From the NCBI RefSeq assembly GCF_000372725.1, contig NW_005199649.1:26204-90203 (forward strand): a DNA stretch of 64,000 nt, read 5' to 3'. The position numbers and the translations under genes were made by a program. This document shows, one piece after another, positions 52,605 to 63,646 of the stretch; positions within the stretch are counted from its first letter, which is position 1, and the number at the start of each line of letters is the position of its first letter. The notes beneath the pieces were generated by a model. It did not search any database and was not told where the DNA came from. It saw only the letters and a list, made by a program, of their open reading frames with translations. Origin of the DNA: Emiliania huxleyi CCMP1516. Taxonomy: Eukaryota; Haptophyta; Isochrysidales; Noelaerhabdaceae.

Positions 52605-53735
52605 CAGCAGCAGCAGCAGCGAGACAAAGGGCAACCGTATCGCCTTTGTCGACGGAGAGGGAAGCCCTCCTCCCGCCACCGCCGCCGGAGCCACAACCGC
52701 GGCAGCCACCGCCGCCGCCGCCGCCGCCCCCGTCGCCGCCGACGCCGCCGACGTCTCAACGTCGCGCCACCGTCGCCTCCGTGACAGAAAGGAGGCGAAG
52801 CCGCCGCTCCTCTCGCCGCGGAGGGTGGGAGCAGAGCAGCGCCGCGGGGTGGTAGCGAGCTCGTCGGCTAGCGCGGAGGCAAGGGCAGAGGCGTGCAGCA
52901 GCGTGGAGCGGGCGGCCGGCTGCGGGGATGGCGCGGAGCCGAGCGAGCGCGACGCCTGCAGGAAGGCCCCGAGTGGTCCCCGAGAGACAGCTCCAGGAAG
53001 GTTCGCGGAAGGTTCAGGGATAGCTCCCGCCTCCTCGACCCAGTCGGGATGCCGAGGGATGCCCCCGTCGCCGACCGCAAGCACGACTCGCCTCGCTCGC
53101 AGGCTTCGGCGGTGGGCGCCGCCGCCTTGGCTGCCGCCGCCACCACCGTCCTTACTGCAGTGGCCGCCGCTGCCTTGGCTGCCGCCGCCGCCACCGTCGC
53201 TGCAGCTGCTGAGGTTGATGTCCAACGCAATGTCAAAGGCCCACGGCAGAGCAGAGTCACGGAAAAGCGGGACGATGTCGGTGGCGGCGGCGGCAACGTG
53301 GCAGCCCGCGAGCCGCTCGTCCTCCTTTCCTCCCCTCAGATCCGCAGCCAGGTCCTCGCAAAAGTCCTCGAAAAGGCGCGAGGACGGCGCCTGCCACTGT
53401 CGCTCGACGCCCTCAATCGGACGCAGCTCGCGCAGGCGGCCGTGTGCGGCGGCGTAGCCGTGCAGCGCGTCGTCGAGCCGCCGCGACGGGTGCGGGTGCA
53501 CAAAGGTGGGCGAGCGCAGGTGCGACACGCCCTGAGAGCGCAGCTTTGCGGCCCATGCCGTGCAAAACGCTCCGGACGGATCAATCACGAGAGTGGAGTG
53601 CAGCAGCGCGCTGGACGGATCGTCGCGAGCGAGCCGAGCAAGCAAGGCGAGGGCAGCTGGGCCGGAGCCAATCACCGCGAGCTCGGCGTCGACGTGGAGA
53701 GCGCTGGCCGCGCTGTCCGCTGGAGAGCGCGGCAT
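51699..53735 (-). CDS. FAD/NAD(P)-binding oxidoreductase (N-hydroxylating/flavin monooxygenase-like)
   Basis: 678 residues, single exon, start MPRSPADSAASALHVDAELA. The FAD-binding Rossmann motif VIGSGPAALALL is at residue about 22, an ATG-like second motif (RRVVLAVGDGGIPRHPDWV) follows mid-protein, a NAD(P)-binding motif VVVGGGLSAAQLAAFACRLG near residue 415 and a closing LYVAGALSALQIGPEAFNLA GAG segment bind the second half of FAD. The layout is that of lysine/ornithine N-monooxygenases and related flavoproteins; substrate unknown. Three low-complexity insertions are odd in an enzyme: Gly/Ser repeats at about residues 180-205, an almost pure leucine run of about 17 residues from a CAG-type repeat (52564-52620), and Gly-rich repeats at about 540-575. 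TTTATATATG overlaps the start codon. Confidence 0.8.
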
Positions 53736-54294
53736 ATATAAACACTAGTGTGGGACCTGCGGCGGTACCCGTCTCTGTTGTTCGGGCAGTGAGAGACGCA
53801 GGATCTGCACGCCAAAGTGGGCCACTCCGCATTTGCATTTTGGTTTTGGGTTGTCGGAGATCATCCATCAGCACTCATTTCTCATCACACATCAGTCAGT
53901 CACGTCAGTCAAAGCAGTCGTGGCACTCATCAGTCAGTCACGTTCGTGGCACGTGGAGCAGTCGCTGCATGCAACGGCGCCGCCACACGCTCCGGACGAC
54001 CCCGACACACCGACACACCACGCACAATGCCAATGGAGGCTATCGCACACGATCGGGCATCGCGCCGCAAACAACTCGCCGCACTGATGGGGGGGGAGGC
54101 AGAATCCCACACACACCGGAGCAGCACAGACACCTTACACGTCAGCGCTCGCTCGATGTGGCCGGCGCTCTCCCCTCTCCTATCGCCTTTTCAACGGCGG
54201 CGTGCGGCCACGCGCCGCGCCGAGCCGGTCTCGGCGGGAGACCTCGGAGCCGCACGCGATGCGGGCATGCGCGATGGCTTCGTTGGCTCCGTGC
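53736..54294. other. Intergenic region with short CAGTCA-type repeats
   Basis: Contains repeated CATCAGTCAGTCACGT words (53890-53945) and no recognised gene. Promoter side of the FAD enzyme at 53736-53760 is AT-rich. Confidence 0.45.
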
Positions 54295-55010
54295 CTAAGG
54301 CAGATCGATTAGGGTGTGAGCTGCGGCAGCCACCGTTTCTGTACCCGCTCGATCACGTGCAGGCCGTCGGAGGCCGCGCTGGATGGCCCAGGGCCGGCGG
54401 CGGTGAAGGCGTCCGTCGATGAAGGGATGTCGTCGAGGGAGCCATCGTCCTCCGCATGGTGCACCGGTCCAGTTGTCGGAGTTCGAGATCGCAGTCGACT
54501 TGGAGAGTGTGTTCGGCCCGTTGACGAACTCACGGAATGTGAGCGACTTGGTGCACGCTGGGTCGAGCATCATGACTCGCACCTCATCCTGGGCGAGGAA
54601 CTCACCCAGGGACCAGCTGTTGGCGTCGCCGTTTTGATCGAGCTGCATCCACTGCATGGTTTCGTAGTCAAGCGTAAACGCCCAGGAGTTGGTGCCTGGG
54701 TGACTTGCTGATGAGAGCGCCTTCCAGGCGGGTAGTCGGGCCCCTCACCTACGGTCATACGGCGGCGTCAGAGGGGGGGAAGGGGCGCGAAGCGTGAACA
54801 TGGAGGCAAGCAGGTGGTGGGCACCTGGCCAAAGCCGGCGACCTCGAAGTTGTCGTAGCTTGTGCGGATATCGCTGAGCGTGAGAGGGACCGGATCGGCA
54901 GCAGCATGGGCGGCCGCGTCAGCGGCCGGAGAGGCCGGAGAGCCATCCGACGGAGGCCGGTCGTGCATCGGCGCGTCAGCCGCAGGGGCCGGGGGGGCGG
55001 CGGCATCCAT
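54295..55010 (-). CDS. Small two-exon protein with EF-hand-like segment, tentative
   Basis: Exon 1 (from ATG 55010) reads MDAAAPPAPAADAPMHDRPP to NFEVAGFGQ (to about 54825), followed by a GT-type donor. A downstream exon gives SHPGTNSWAFTLDYETMQWM, LDQNGDANSWSLGEFLAQDE and CTKSLTFREFVNGPN before running on to a stop at 54295. The DQNGDANSW...EF pattern resembles a calcium-binding EF-hand loop with one extra residue. I could not find a junction that joins both exons in frame, so the structure is unresolved. Function unknown. Confidence 0.4.
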
Positions 55011-55442
55011 CGCTGCGGGTCGCTGCGGGCCGACGATTGTGGACTGATCGATCCGTGGCGGGCGGATTTCGGCTGGGACGTTCTACGGTTAAACCAAGAG
55101 CGTCGGCGCCGACACGAGAGACTTATAAGGGTAGATATCGTCAGAAAAAAGAATTTACGCGAAGAATTTTACAACAAAACTCTCTCTCACAACACTGGGC
55201 ACACGCCAAACGAGGGGTGGGAGAAGGACAGGGTCCCCACCTGCACGAGCAGGATCTTGTAGGACGATCAGGGACACAGGGGAACGGGAGCGGGGAGCGC
55301 ATCGCGACACGGAGGGGGGCTGGGCAGGGGGTTCACCCTCCCGCCACCACACCTCGTGTTTTTCTTACGCCAAGTGTTTCTTTCCCGATGTGCCATTGCT
55401 CTCCACTGTAGCCAACCCCAAACCAACACTATAGATCCCGCC

Positions 55443-58400
55443 ATGGGCTTCTCCTTCGGCCGCAACAAGGATCGCGACACGTGCTCTGCCGCCGAGGAGG
55501 AGATCCGAACGCTGCGTGCAGCGCTGGAGGCCGTCGAGCTCCGTGTCGCAGCGCTGGAGGCTGCGGCACGCCTTCCCGGCAAGCAGCCCGCATCCAACAC
55601 GGCTGATGTCGCCACAGATACGGCTGCGGGCCAGATTGTGACCAGCGTCACTCCTCCCTCGCCGGTTGCAGCGCGTGTGGAGCCGGCGCAGGAGGCTGGC
55701 GCCGCCCGGCTCAGCGCGGCGCAGCTCTCTCGCTTGCACACGGAGGCGCACGAGGACGAGGTGACCGCCGTCGCCATCTCGCGCGGCTTCTCGCCCGCGG
55801 GTGCGTCGCGGCGCTCGGCGCCCGCCTCCGAGACGCCGCGCTTCGTCGCCGCCGGCGTCGGCGGCAGGTTTCCTCAGACATGTACCCACAGTGTATCCGC
55901 TCGTATCACCAGTGATTGCCACCACACCACACACTGCAGTGATTGCCTCCCCACCACACACTGCGCTGGGTCGATCATCTTGCGTCGCCGCACAGACCCG
56001 TGGACTGCCACACACACCGCTCTTGGTCCATCCTCTTGCCCGTGCTCTTTCTGCACCGCTGGCCGTCTGTCCTCAGGCTCCTCCTGCGCGGCGCCGACGG
56101 GAGGCCTCTTGCCCCGCCCGTAGAACTGCCAGCCGCTGCCGAGGCAGCTGCTGACGCGCGGCCGCAGAGTGCGGTGTGGTAGAGGCACGCGCCAACGCTG
56201 GAGGATGTGTTGAATAGGCCCTCTCCTTCAGCGCGGGCGGGAGAGCGCGTGCGCCAAAACTGGGCGGCCATGCAGCGTCTCTTCACGCCTCCAGCCGTGA
56301 ACAGGTGGGCCAACATGATGCGAGGTGTGGGCAGCGTCTCTTCACGCCTCCAGCCGTGAACAGGTGGGCCAGGCCCCGTGTGGCTCTGGGCGGCCATGCC
56401 ATCGCCGCTGGAAGGCGCCTTCCTGCTGCTCTCGTACCGCCCCATTCGCCCCTTCTGACTGCTCTCGTTCCCGCTCCTTCAATCACAGGCGCCCTCGCAC
56501 CGCCTCACCGAGTCACCAACTTGTCAATTCGTTGATTAATCAACTCACAGGCGCCTTCCTGCTGCACTCGTACCGCCTCGCCCCTCCGCCCGAGGCGTCA
56601 GAGGAGGAGGAGGCTTCGCTAGCCGACCGGCCTCTTGTCTACTCCATCAACTACCCCTTTGGCTAACAACTGATTAGGCATTCCTCCCGCTCGCCCGACG
56701 CCAGACGCCTACTCATCAATTAGCTCTCCCATTGGTTCGTCACTGAGCACCGTTAGGCCTCCCTCCCGCTCGTCCTCCGGCTGGATGCCGCGCAGAACGT
56801 GTCGTGGTCACCTCCCAAGCCGGCGGCGGCGGTGGCGGCGGAGGCGGAGGAGGCGGTGTCGGCGTCGTCGTCTCTGGCAGTGAGCGAACGTGGCGGCGAC
56901 CCGGCAGACGGCGGGCGCGTGGTCGCTCTGTTAGTACTCCCTTCCTCTCCCTTCCTCTCCCTTCCTCTCCCTTCCTCTCTTCAATCTTCCTTCCTCTCCC
57001 TTCTTTCATCAATCTCCGTCAATCTCCACTAGGCGCGTGGTCGCCCTGTTCCCGGCGCCGGCGGCAGCGACGAGGGGCGGGCAGCGCGGGAGCGCCACCA
57101 GGCTGCAAGGAGGAGGAGGAGGAGGGGGAGGAGGGGGAGGAGGGGGAGGAGGAGGAGGAGGAGGGGGAGGAGGAGGGGGAGGGGGAGGAGGAGGGTCTCT
57201 AGTCGCGTGCCGCTCGGACGGGCAGGTGGGCCTGGCCGCCGCGGGAGCAGGCGTTGATTGGACAACCACTAGGCGCAGAGGAGTGAAGTAACGAATAGGT
57301 GGCCCTCATCCCCGAGGCAGCAGGCCCAGCCACGTCCACACCTACTAATGAGCTCCTCCGTTAGTTCATGGACGTTGATTTGCATTGTTTGTTAGCAGGC
57401 GGCTCCGCCATGTCCTTACCTACCGGCCTCTCTCCCTAGAAGCTCAAGAGGACACACCCTATCCCGCTGTCTTTGGCCGTGTTCAACTGTAGCCCTCAAC
57501 GGGCTCCGTGGGTGCTCTGAATACTCTGCACGAGACCGTCCTCCCGCCCTCATGTTGGCGCATTCACCTCACAAGCCTCTCTCGCCTTGCCGCCATATCT
57601 CTCCATATCTCTCTGTATATCTCCATCTCTCTCTGTCTCTCCCCTCTCTCACCGCATCTCACCCCACCTCTCCCCACCTCTCCCCACCTCTCCGCATCTC
57701 TCCGACGTAGGCCTCTCTCGCCTCTCCGCCGTCGCGCACTCCGCCACCGCTCTCGCACTCGCAGCGCCCGACCAGCTCCTGGTGGTCGGCATCGCCGCCG
57801 CTTCGTCGCCGCAGCCGTGAGTGTGAACAGCGTCTCTTCACACCCGCCGTCCGTGAACAGGCATCGCCGCCGCTTCGTCGCCTGCCACTGTGCGCGAATG
57901 CCCGCTACCGCCGGACAGTGCCATCGGCGCCCTCGCCTTCGACGCAACCTCTTCCGCACCCTTGCAGGAGCCTTCCCGGAGCCTTCTCGGAGCCTTCTCC
58001 TAGGCGCCCTCGCCTTCGACGCCGTCCTGCCCGGTCTGCTCTTCGCCGCGACACAGCAGCAGTCGAACGAAGGAGTATTCAACCGATTGGGCGCACTAAT
58101 TAGGCCTGCTCTTTGCCGCGACGAGGGAGGGGACTGTGCACGCCTTCAACACGCGCGGCCGCGTCGCCGACGCCTCCTCCGCCTCGCGGCATCGCGAGGC
58201 CGGCTGTGCGTACCTCGCGTCGCTAGTTGCTGATGTACGTGTTTTGGACTCCTTAGGCCACGCAAGGCCAGCTGTGTGTTCCTCGAGTCGCTGCCCCGCG
58301 CGATGGCGACGGGGGCGGGGGCAGGGGCGGGGGCAGGGGCAGGGGCGGGGGTAGGGGCGGGGGCAGGGGCGGGGGTAGGGGCGGGGGTAGGGGCGGGGGC

Positions 58401-59441
58401 GGGAGGGGTCGGTTTGGCCGCCGTGAGGGGGCGCCTGCTGCTCGCGGCGGCGGCTCAGTGCTGCACACCAATTCATTAACGACCAGCTACAGCATAGGCA
58501 CCTGCTGCTCGCGGCGGCGCGGCGGCTTGTCGTCTACAACGTGAGCGGCATGTACGGCGGCGCGCCCGCCTCGCTCTCCCAAGTCGCGCACTCCCAGCCG
58601 CTCGCCGGTGCTTTGCACGACGGGGACGGCGGCCACGATGATCCACCTTGGACCCAGAACACGCATGTGGAGGCGGCTGGTTCTCTCGTCGCGATCGTTC
58701 GCGCGGGGCGCGCCTCCTCTTCACAGCTGGCGGGTGTGAACAGGCGGCCGGCTCTCTCGTCGTGATCGCTCGCGCGGGGCGCGCGCGCCGCCCAATTTCG
58801 CAATTCTCGCAGTGGGACGGCATGCACACGTCCGCGACACGTCCACGACATGTCCGAGACATGCCCCCCTCAGGCGCGTCGTCCTCTGTTCGTGTATGGG
58901 CACTGTCCACGACACGTCCACGACACGTCCGAGACACACGCCCCCCTCAGGCGCGTCGCCCACTTTCGCAGCGGGCTCGGCTACTCCCCGCCCGCCCAGC
59001 CGTGGTGGCCGCACGCCCTCGTCGCGGCGGGTGTCGTCCTCGCCTCCGTCTACTTCCAGTGCCGCCGCAAGCCCGAGCGGCGCAGCGGCGGCGCGGGCGG
59101 TGCGTCGCAGCGCGGCAGCCCGGGGCGGCGAGGCAGCCCAAGCCGCCGCACCAGCTACGGTGGCTACGGCGGCGCGGGGCACGGCGGCGCGGCGGCGCCA
59201 CGGCAGCAGCTCTACGATCAGATGCAGGCGCACTCACACGCACGCACGCACGCACGCACGCACGCACACACTCATACGTTAGATGTCGAGTCGCGAGGGC
59301 CGAGCTTGGCCCTCGCCCCACCACCTCGTGTGTGTGTGGAGAAGTGTTCCTTCCCTTACCTGTCAGGCGCGGTACTCGGGGCACGGCCAGTACAGCGCGG
59401 CAGCGGACTACGCCGCCGGGGAGGATTATTTCGACGACTGA
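55443..59441 (+). CDS. Multi-exon single-pass membrane protein with repeat-propeller-like ectodomain
   Basis: Begins MGFSFGRNKDRDTCSAAEEE with a short coiled coil (RTLRAALEAVELRVAALEAA), then AHEDEVTAVAISRGFSP and FVAAGVGGR, typical of a WD/propeller blade. Placed exons: 55443-55867, 56077 to about 56175 (LLLRGADGRPLAPPVELPAA), coding-like blocks near 56540-56660, 56787-56930, 57030-57290, 57705-57815 and 58110-58235 (GTVHAFNTRGRVADA), 58285-58430, 58498 to about 58650 (RRLVVYNVSGMYGGAPASLS), about 58965-59227 and 59367-59441. The penultimate exon has one membrane span (PHALVAAGVVLASVYF) and a Gly/Ser/Arg tail; the last ends AAGEDYFDD. Introns 58431-58497 and 59228-59366 are GC-AG; 55868-56076 is GT-AG. 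Middle exons are not fully resolved. Family not identified. Confidence 0.6.
57103..57195. repeat. GGAGGAGGGG purine repeat
   Basis: Pure G/A tract in a coding-like block of the 55-59 kb gene; would encode polyglycine in one frame. Confidence 0.9.
58308..58402. repeat. GGGGCGGGGGCA minisatellite
   Basis: About fifteen 6-bp GGGGCR-type units. In the coding frame they give alternating Gly-Ala; G-quadruplex potential is high. Confidence 0.9.
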
Positions 59442-60759
59442 CCGGCGGCGGGCGGGCGCATCTTGCGAGAATCGGTGAGATCACCGCTCGACAGCAGGTG
59501 CGCGAAATTAAACGCCAATTTTCGTTCCGCGGTTTTGCCACTAGCATTGAAATCCGGTACAAAACGACTTAGCCGAAACAGCTGGGACAGAGACAGACAG
59601 AGAGCACACACGTTCGAGACGGGGGTGCGCCGAGCCCGACGACCGCCTCCGCGGACCCAGTAAACTAGAGCTAGATGGTCCCACAGGATGCGCCCTTAGC
59701 CTCTGAGCTCGTCCTAGACGTTTTAGAATGGCGTGGGCAGACCAGAACGCGGCCACGGCGACGCTCCGTGAAGGTAACGGTCCGAAAACGCTAAACGGTC
59801 AGCAGGGAGGCTCGGAGTCGGACTGGATCATCGACAGATGTTTTGGCGACGGCGACAAAAAGTAAACGCTCGCCGTTCATGGAGGTAACCACTAACCAGA
59901 TGTAAGGTGGCAACCGATCGATGCGAGTCGACTCCCCAGGGGTGTGTGGTGTCGCCGTGGGGCTCCTGCCCGTGTCTCGAGGCCCGTGTTAGAGGGCCCA
60001 CAGCGTCCTAATCTAAAATCTGAGGATTCAGGATTGAGGCATCGCTTCAGTGAGGCCAAAGTGAGTTTATGGATGTGTGAGAACGGTACGGGACACGAGG
60101 AGTCACGCGGACCGACTCGTCGGTGACTCTGCTGCACGCCGTTTCAGATTTTTTCTCAGCGTGAGCGAGACGTGGAACGGTGCTAGCTGCGTGTATCCCT
60201 CGGCCTCGCCATGTGCGGAGGCGAAGGCGGACGCGGGGCAACGACGACGCCGAGGCGGCATCCAGCTTTCTCCGCGCGGTGGTTGCCTCTGCGAGCTTAT
60301 TCCTCCTCGCTGGAGCCGCCAGGCATGTGGAGATGGTGAGTGAGCACTGGCAGAGCTGCTCGTCTCCGTGTCCTTGGAGCTGCCCACTTCCGGCCTCGTT
60401 CTCGCTCTGCGCGGGCTCCGGGCTGCTGCTGGCGATCGCTTGGGCAGTGCTCGATTGGGCAGTCTTGTGGAGGCTCGGTGCCGCCATGGGGTCGTGGCCG
60501 GCCGCAGGGAGGAAGGGGAAAACCTCTCGAGTGGGTCCTGGACATCTCGCTGGCGACACGACGCCACGAATAGTGCACACACCAGAATGTCATGGATGAA
60601 GCAGGCGCCTGCATGCATGCGGCATGGGCGCTTGATGTCGGACGGTTTGGTCCGTCTGTGTGAGATACTCGTACCAAATTAAGCCCAAGCGGAATTTCTC
60701 TTAAAAATAAAAACACGCTCATCATATCTCCTGCGATCTCCACTCCCCAGAGTCGTCCC
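59442..60759. other. 1.3-kb region without a recognised gene
   Basis: Moderate GC with AT-rich parts (59500-59575, 60670-60730). Open frames exist on both strands around 60100-60620, some with hydrophobic stretches, but none has an ATG, family motif or splice logic that convinces me. Confidence 0.45.
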
Positions 60760-61245
60760 ATGCTCTTGCTCTCAGTATGTGCCCTGCCCGTGCTCGCGAT
60801 AACTCTGGGCCCTTCTGTCAAATTCCGCCCGCCCATACCTGCATACCTCTACGAGGACTGGTGGAACTCAGCCGTCCCCACCATCGATAGCACCGCGACG
60901 CAGGCCTCACTTTCCGCTTCAGGGAACGGAGAGGAGTTTGCGAGCGATCCGTGCTTTTGGGCCACGGCGGAGCCGGAGCAGTGCGAGGACGCGTGCGAGC
61001 AAGGGGAGGAGTGTACCCTCGCGCCCATCGGCAGCTCTGCTGCCTCCTTGGCGACGGACCCGTCGCTCAGCGCCGCAGCACCTGCCGCCGTCCAAGGGGC
61101 CTTGGATGTCCTCAGCTCTGGCGGGGACTGGCCCTTACAACCCGTTTCGGCCGAGGCGCTCAGTCGCGCGCCCGAAGCCATGCTCGCGACCATGCAGTCC
61201 GACTGCGCGTGGCACCCCGAGAGCGACGAGTGCGATGTTCCGTGA
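60760..61245 (+). CDS. Small secreted protein with cysteines
   Basis: 161 residues, single exon. ATG at 60760 opens a clear signal peptide (MLLLSVCALPVLAITLG). The mature part is acidic, Ala/Ser-rich, with six cysteines in two groups: DPCFWATAEPEQCEDACEQG with EECTLAP, and SDCAWHPESDECDVP at the end. A spacing of this kind suggests disulphides in an extracellular or lumenal protein. No family recognised. AT-rich sequence (60680-60725) precedes it, as at other gene starts here. Confidence 0.65.
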   Translation: MLLLSVCALPVLAITLGPSVKFRPPIPAYLYEDWWNSAVPTIDSTATQASLSASGNGEEFASDPCFWATAEPEQCEDACEQGEECTLAPIGSSAASLATDPSLSAAAPAAVQGALDVLSSGGDWPLQPVSAEALSRAPEAMLATMQSDCAWHPESDECDVP

Positions 61246-62146
61246 ACGCTCGCAGTCTGTGAGAGATGGACATGACATGGAGAGGGGTGGGCAGTGGCGG
61301 GGGACTGATTTCATGATCGGAAGCGCGGCCCGTGCTGCGCACGCCGGCCTGGCCGGCCTATGCGCAAGCCTAGAACGTGTCCACAGGCAAGGCACGCGTC
61401 GCGCCTCGTGCTCGTCCCGATATGCTGATCGTCTCGAACTGTCACAAAAACACCTCGTTCTCACGTGTGTTATTGTTGTTGTCATTTTCGTGCGCCCCAC
61501 TGCGCACACCTCTTCGAGCCGCTCACGAGAGCGCCCTCGTCCGCCGCCGCTAGGGGCGCCGCGCCCGGGCCGGCGGGCCGGGCCGCGCGCCGGCGGCGGC
61601 GCCCCGCCCGCGCGCGGCGCGCCTCGCGGTAATTCCTATTGCTATTCGCGCCGCTAACCCCCTCTCTATAAGCGCCGCCCGCGCGTATGTCGCGTGCGGC
61701 GATCGGCGTACACCCGCGCGCGGCTCCGTTCGTTGTCACATAGACATATACTAAACGCCCCCCGCACACGGACCTGTGTGCTGTATGTTAGACGGAACAC
61801 CTACAAGTCACCCACACATCTCTTCTCTCTCTCTCCCTTCTCGCAGCCCAGACGGCACCCACACAGCGCCGGACTTCGGTACGTACTAAACCGGGGACCC
61901 ACAGCGAGCGGGCGCCGAGCGAGGGGCGGGAGAGGCTGGGCGCGGGCATGCACATGCCGCTCGCACAAGAAGACTGCTGCAGTGCGGTGCAAGCGGACAA
62001 GAAAAGGGTGGGGCGAAAGGGCGAGGCTAAGCCGGTACCGCCGCTCTGCGGCGAATACAATGTTACAGCGCTCCCCCAGGAGAGGCCGGGGAAGAGCCAG
62101 CGAGGCGGGCCGCGAACTGGCGGCCCGCAGGCCGAGCGCCGCCACC
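61246..62146. other. Intergenic region, 0.9 kb, nothing recognised
   Basis: Includes a very GC-rich block (61540-61630) and a pyrimidine run (61822-61840). No gene seen. Confidence 0.45.
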
Positions 62147-63646
62147 TCACTGCGCCTTGCTGGCGGCTGTCCTGGCAGAAGGCGTCGCCCTACTCGGGAC
62201 GGACATCTGCTTGGCCTTCATGTACAAGAAGGCGCCCAGCAGTGCGAGGCCGATGCCCAGCCCATTGTACATGGTGACCGGGATGCCGAACCAGACGATG
62301 GCAAAGCCAATGTTTGCTACGCGCCGGCCGCAGTTGATGAGTCCGTGCGTCACGGCGTCGACCTGTCGGCGGAGGAGGAGCAGGGCGGGTGGCGGGCGGT
62401 GGGGCGGGGGAGCGGCGAGGGGCGGGGCGGACGAGCCTTCTCGAGGACGAGAAAGTTCATCTGATTGTTGATGTAGTAGAGCAGGCCGTTGAGGCAAAAC
62501 AGCCGCGCCGGCTTGCCGCCAGCGCGGAAGAGCGAGACCAGGATCGGCCCCTCGAAGAAGAGGACCGCCGGCAGCAGCAGCAGCACGCCGTAGTAGTTTA
62601 CGTGCAGGAAGAGCGAGGCGTTGTCCATGTTGCGCCCCAGCTCTGTCTTGAGCATCTTGGCGCAGATGGAGCGGGCGGCGTTGCAAATGTTGGATCCCAG
62701 CGCGAGGCTGAAGCCGACCCACGAAAAGCTCGCCTGCGGGCGGGGCTGCGCCGGTGGAGCGCAGCACGGCGGGCGCCTGCGCGGCGCGGCGCGGCGCGCG
62801 GCGCACCTCGGCCATCGCCGAGATGGAGACGCCGCCCACGATGGGAAGGAGCGAGAGGAAGATGGGCAGCGTCACGGGCGGCGCGTCGGAGAGAAAGAGC
62901 ACCGTGAGCAGCATCGTCGCGAGCGGCTCGCCCGCCTTGACCGTGTCGACAAAGGAGGCGTTGACGGCGCCGAACGCGCCGTTCGTCATGCAAAAGCCGA
63001 GCGAGTAGACGAGCACCATGCGGTAGAAGCCCCACGTCTGCGCAGAGGCGGGCAGCTCCTTGTACCTCCTGCGGCACAGAAGCACGCGCGCCCGTCAGCG
63101 GCCGGCGGCACGGGCGGAGGCCCGCGCAGCTGGGAGGCCCGCAAGCTGGGAGGCCCGCGCGGCTGGGAGCGCGCGTCAGGGAGGCCGGAGGCCGGCAGGG
63201 AGGCCGCACCGGAGCCCCGCGACACGCAGCGCAAAGGTGCCAGCGGCGGTCGCACACACGTGCTGCATCAGCGTCAGCGACATCCACGGCGCGCGCCCCT
63301 TCTCAAACTGCTGGAGCGACTGTTTGGACGTCGAGTTGGTCAGCGCGCCCGTCACATACCACACCAGGATGTAGACAAGCGTCTGCGGCGTGAAGACTCC
63401 CGTCGGGAGCGCAGAGGCGTGCTGGCCGGGCGCCCAGGAGGACGAGTCGTTGGTCAGCGACTGCAGCCCGGAAGAGCGGCGCACATCTGGAGAGTCTGTG
63501 CCGCTGCCCACCGCGTCTAGGCCTTGCTGCAGCTCCTTTGGCGACGCCGTCTGCGACTCATCTATCTTGGCCAGCGAGTTTGGCCGCGGCAGCCGCGCGC
63601 GCGAGCTGAGCGGGCTCGGCGCTGACGGCGGGAAGGGGCGACACAT
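62147..63646 (-). CDS. TPT/SLC35-family transporter (triose-phosphate/nucleotide-sugar type), four exons
   Basis: 403 residues: exons 63646-63210, 63068-62807, 62733-62437, 62362-62147. Introns 63069-63209 and 62734-62806 are GT-AG; 62363-62436 is GC-AG. After a hydrophilic N-terminal region of about 90 residues come about ten membrane helices of the drug/metabolite transporter superfamily: TLVYILVWYVTGALTNSTSK with the family's N-K-like TSKQ start, SFVDTVKAGEPLATMLLTVL (the conserved K/AxEP block), LPIVGGVSISAMAE, and near the end YYINNQMNFLVLEKVDAVTH, typical of TPT proteins, followed by FGIPVTMYNGLGIGLALLGA FLY. The TVKAGEP and NQ..F..L motifs place it near triose-phosphate/PEP translocators. 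Without a clear plastid leader, the membrane (plastid or Golgi) is open. Confidence 0.9.

Noticed and set aside
53733-53745. TATA box at the FAD enzyme
   Set aside because: TTTATATATG overlaps the start codon itself; a TATA box there would place transcription start inside the gene, and the FAD motif needs this start. It is more likely leader sequence.
60047-60620. Possible small membrane protein near 60.2-60.6 kb
   Set aside because: Hydrophobic stretches exist but no ATG starts the frame and overlapping frames on both strands look alike.
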